A DNA stretch of 8,777 nt from Boseongicola sp. SB0675_bin_26 (GTDB lineage Bacteria; Pseudomonadota; Alphaproteobacteria; Rhodobacterales; Rhodobacteraceae), in the NCBI GenBank assembly GCA_009843725.1, contig VYCX01000483.1, positions 1 to 8,777 on the forward strand, read 5' to 3'. The notes beneath the pieces were generated by a model, which was not told the DNA's origin, did no database searches, and saw only the letters and a program-made list of their open reading frames with translations. The position numbers and the translations under genes are program-made. Positions 7,495 to 8,777 of this stretch are shown piece after piece. Numbering within the stretch: position 1 is the first letter of the stretch; each line of letters opens with the position of its first letter.

Positions 7495-7495
7495 C
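7468..7495. terminator. Possible weak bidirectional terminator hairpin
   Basis: GCCAC at 7468-7472 pairs with GTGGC at 7491-7495. Inside it CGC/GCG and TCC/GGA can also pair around a CCC loop, with bulges on the left arm only. The position between converging genes suits a terminator, but neither strand has a T run after the stem, so this is only a candidate. Confidence 0.22.
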
Positions 7496-8136
7496 TAGGG
7501 AACCGCATCCAGAAACCGCCGCACGAGATCTGCATCCTTGACGCCCGGAGCACTCTCCACGCCCGAGGACACGTCGACCTGCCGGGCGCCGGTCAGGGCA
7601 ACCGCCTCCGCCACGTTTTCGTGGGTGAGACCGCCCGCGAGCATCCAGGGAACGATCCACCGACGGTCTGCAATCAGGGTCCAGTCAAACGAAAGCCCGT
7701 TGCCGCCCGGCAGCTTGCCGTCTTTCGGCGGGCGGGCATCGACCAGGATCTGGTCCACGGCCTTCTCATACTGGTCGATTCTCGCGACGTCGTCCGCGTC
7801 GGAGATGCCAATCGCCTTCATGACGGGCAGCCGCACGCGGTCCCGGATCTCGCGAGCGCGCTGAGGCGTCTCCGAACCGTGAAGCTGCAGCATGTCCAGC
7901 GGAACCTCTGCCGTGAGAGAGTCGATGAACGCGTCATCGGCATCAACCGTCAAGGCAACCTTGGCCACGCCAGGCGGCACGTCCAGCGCCAGCGTGCGTG
8001 CCACGGAGGGCTTCAGGTTCCGCGGAGACGACGGGAAGAAAACGAAACCGACATAGGCGGCGCCGGAGTCAACTGCCGTCGCCAGCGTGTCCGCGGTCGA
8101 CAGCCCGCAGATCTTCACTCGTGTCCCGGACTTCAT
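7495..8136 (-). CDS. trpF: Phosphoribosylanthranilate isomerase
   Basis: TrpF converts N-(5'-phosphoribosyl)anthranilate to its carboxyphenylamino-deoxyribulose phosphate form, the third step of tryptophan synthesis, in the cytoplasm. The 213-aa single-domain (beta-alpha)8 barrel shows VKICGL (7-12) with the catalytic cysteine C10, GFVFFPSSPRN (30-40), DMLQLHG (81-87), ILVDA with the catalytic acid D133, LPGGNGLSFDW (142-152) and the C-terminal phosphate-binding LAGGLTHENV (166-175) and VDVSSGVE (187-194). Length and order are normal. The ATG at 8136 is the only sensible start; GGAGG lies somewhat far upstream (about 15 bases). It follows the lapA-like gene by 21 bp and is probably the last gene of the ihfB-lapA-trpF unit. 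trpB, often next to trpF, is not downstream: the next gene is the convergent PBP. Confidence 0.96.
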   Translation of the reverse strand: MKSGTRVKICGLSTADTLATAVDSGAAYVGFVFFPSSPRNLKPSVARTLALDVPPGVAKVALTVDADDAFIDSLTAEVPLDMLQLHGSETPQRAREIRDRVRLPVMKAIGISDADDVARIDQYEKAVDQILVDARPPKDGKLPGGNGLSFDWTLIADRRWIVPWMLAGGLTHENVAEAVALTGARQVDVSSGVESAPGVKDADLVRRFLDAVP

Positions 8137-8157
8137 GGGGCGGGTCTACCGCCTCCG

Positions 8158-8505
8158 TCAGCGGCCCTCAAGGATTTCAATGACTTCGTCCTGCGATGCG
8201 GAAGAGCTTCCGGTCTTGCTGAATTCCTGCTCAAGCCTTTGCCGCTCCTTGCGTTCGCTCGCGGCCCTTGCGCGGTGCTTGTGCTCGCGCAACCATTCCC
8301 ACAGGAAACCGAGCGCCAGTCCGATCACGCCGGCGGCAAAGAGAACGACGAAGGTTGGCAAGGTTATCTCCCAGTCGAATCCGACCAGGCGCGAAACTTC
8401 GGCAGGCAGCAAGCGCACGCTCAGCGGGCCGCGATTCGCCATCGCGACCGTAATCAGGGCAACTGCCAGAACTCCAAGAAAGAGGACGCGGATGACGCGC
8501 ATCAT
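8158..8505 (-). CDS. LapA-domain (DUF1049) inner-membrane protein
   Basis: This small membrane protein has 115 aa. It has two hydrophobic segments, about 3-23 ([18 protein letters not shown]) and 48-70 ([20 protein letters not shown]), joined by a loop containing [13 protein letters not shown] charged, probably helical tail (about 72-96, rich in R, K and E) follows and is likely cytoplasmic. This arrangement, with N-x-x-x-V-x-L/V-like wording after the first segment, is that of the LapA family. In E. coli, LapA is encoded beside ihfB and works with LapB in controlling lipopolysaccharide synthesis. Here the ihfB neighbour is kept but no lapB is seen, so the role is unknown. The first ATG (8505) overlaps the ihfB stop as ATGA; a second ATG follows directly. 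GGAAAGG inside the end of ihfB is the probable ribosome binding site. Translation is probably coupled to ihfB. Confidence 0.85.
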   Translation of the reverse strand: MMRVIRVLFLGVLAVALITVAMANRGPLSVRLLPAEVSRLVGFDWEITLPTFVVLFAAGVIGLALGFLWEWLREHKHRARAASERKERQRLEQEFSKTGSSSASQDEVIEILEGR

Positions 8506-8777
8506 GCCTTTCCGTTCAGGCGATCCCTCAACAGCTTTCCGGTCTTGAAGAACGGTACATGCTTTTCGTCGACGCTGACGCTTTCGCCAGTCCGGGGGTT
8601 GCGCCCGATTCGGGACTCCCGCTTCTTCACGGAAAACGCGCCAAATCCCCTGAGTTCAACCCGGTTGCCCCGTGACATCGCATCAATGATCGAATCGAAT
8701 ATGGTACTGACGATACGTTCGACATCTCGCTGGTACAGGTGTGGGTTCTCTTCGGCAATCTTTTGCACCAGCTCCGA
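8502..8777 (-). CDS. ihfB: Integration host factor beta subunit, 5' end cut off by the window
   Basis: IhfB pairs with IhfA to form a nucleoid protein that bends DNA sharply at specific sites and takes part in replication, recombination and transcription control. Ninety-one residues are visible, beginning [20 protein letters not shown]. The family begins M-x-x-S-E-L, so only about three residues lie beyond the edge. The GTG at 8768 encodes the valine of that stretch and should not be taken as the start. The dimer-forming helices are followed by [16 protein letters not shown] and the DNA-binding arm with GRNPRTGE, whose proline intercalates into DNA in known IHF structures, and then [17 protein letters not shown]. 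These features fit IhfB better than HU. The stop overlaps the start of the lapA-like gene by four bases, so it is the first visible gene of the unit ihfB-lapA-trpF. Confidence 0.95.
   Translation of the reverse strand, partial: SELVQKIAEENPHLYQRDVERIVSTIFDSIIDAMSRGNRVELRGFGAFSVKKRESRIGRNPRTGESVSVDEKHVPFFKTGKLLRDRLNGKA

Noticed and set aside
8502..8768. GTG at 8768 as the start of ihfB
   Set aside because: The frame stays open to the window edge and reads [11 protein letters not shown], the normal IhfB N-terminus, so this GTG encodes an internal valine.

Overview
The window is an ordinary, gene-dense piece of a GC-rich bacterial chromosome. It most likely comes from an alphaproteobacterium of the Rhodobacterales/Rhodobacteraceae type. 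That placement is from memory of families, not a search: the IleS N-terminus (MCADTPDYKDT...), the IhfB wording ([14 protein letters not shown]), the order ihfB-lapA-trpF, and the style of the bifunctional PBP all read like that group. I found no mobile element, CRISPR array, rRNA or tRNA, and no sign of recent horizontal transfer.

Layout. Positions 2-892 (minus) hold hemF, the oxygen-dependent coproporphyrinogen III oxidase of haem synthesis. A divergent control region of about 320 bp separates it from ileS, isoleucyl-tRNA synthetase (1212-4178, plus). Within it is a plausible sigma-70 promoter reading towards ileS. A small O6-alkylguanine-DNA alkyltransferase gene (ogt-like, 4222-4674, plus) follows ileS closely and probably shares its transcript. 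Its 3' end overlaps, tail to tail, a GFA-family zinc protein gene (4660-5079, minus). A second divergent gap of 214 bp carries a perfect inverted repeat around a C8 run and leads into a bifunctional class A penicillin-binding protein (5294-7414, plus). The right end is a tight minus-strand cluster read from the edge inward: ihfB (5' end cut off), lapA-like membrane protein and trpF. ihfB and lapA overlap by ATGA, and lapA and trpF are 21 bp apart. trpF ends facing the PBP gene across 80 bp.

How they fit together. These are mostly housekeeping functions: haem, translation, DNA alkylation repair, cell-wall synthesis, a nucleoid protein, a small inner-membrane protein and tryptophan biosynthesis. 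No new multi-gene system is visible. The items most worth a second look are small: a glutamine where the alkyltransferase family usually has its arginine finger, two cysteine pairs in the periplasmic part of the PBP, a C8-loop hairpin between the GFA and PBP genes, an extra polar linker in IleS, and trpF lying without trpB directly downstream.
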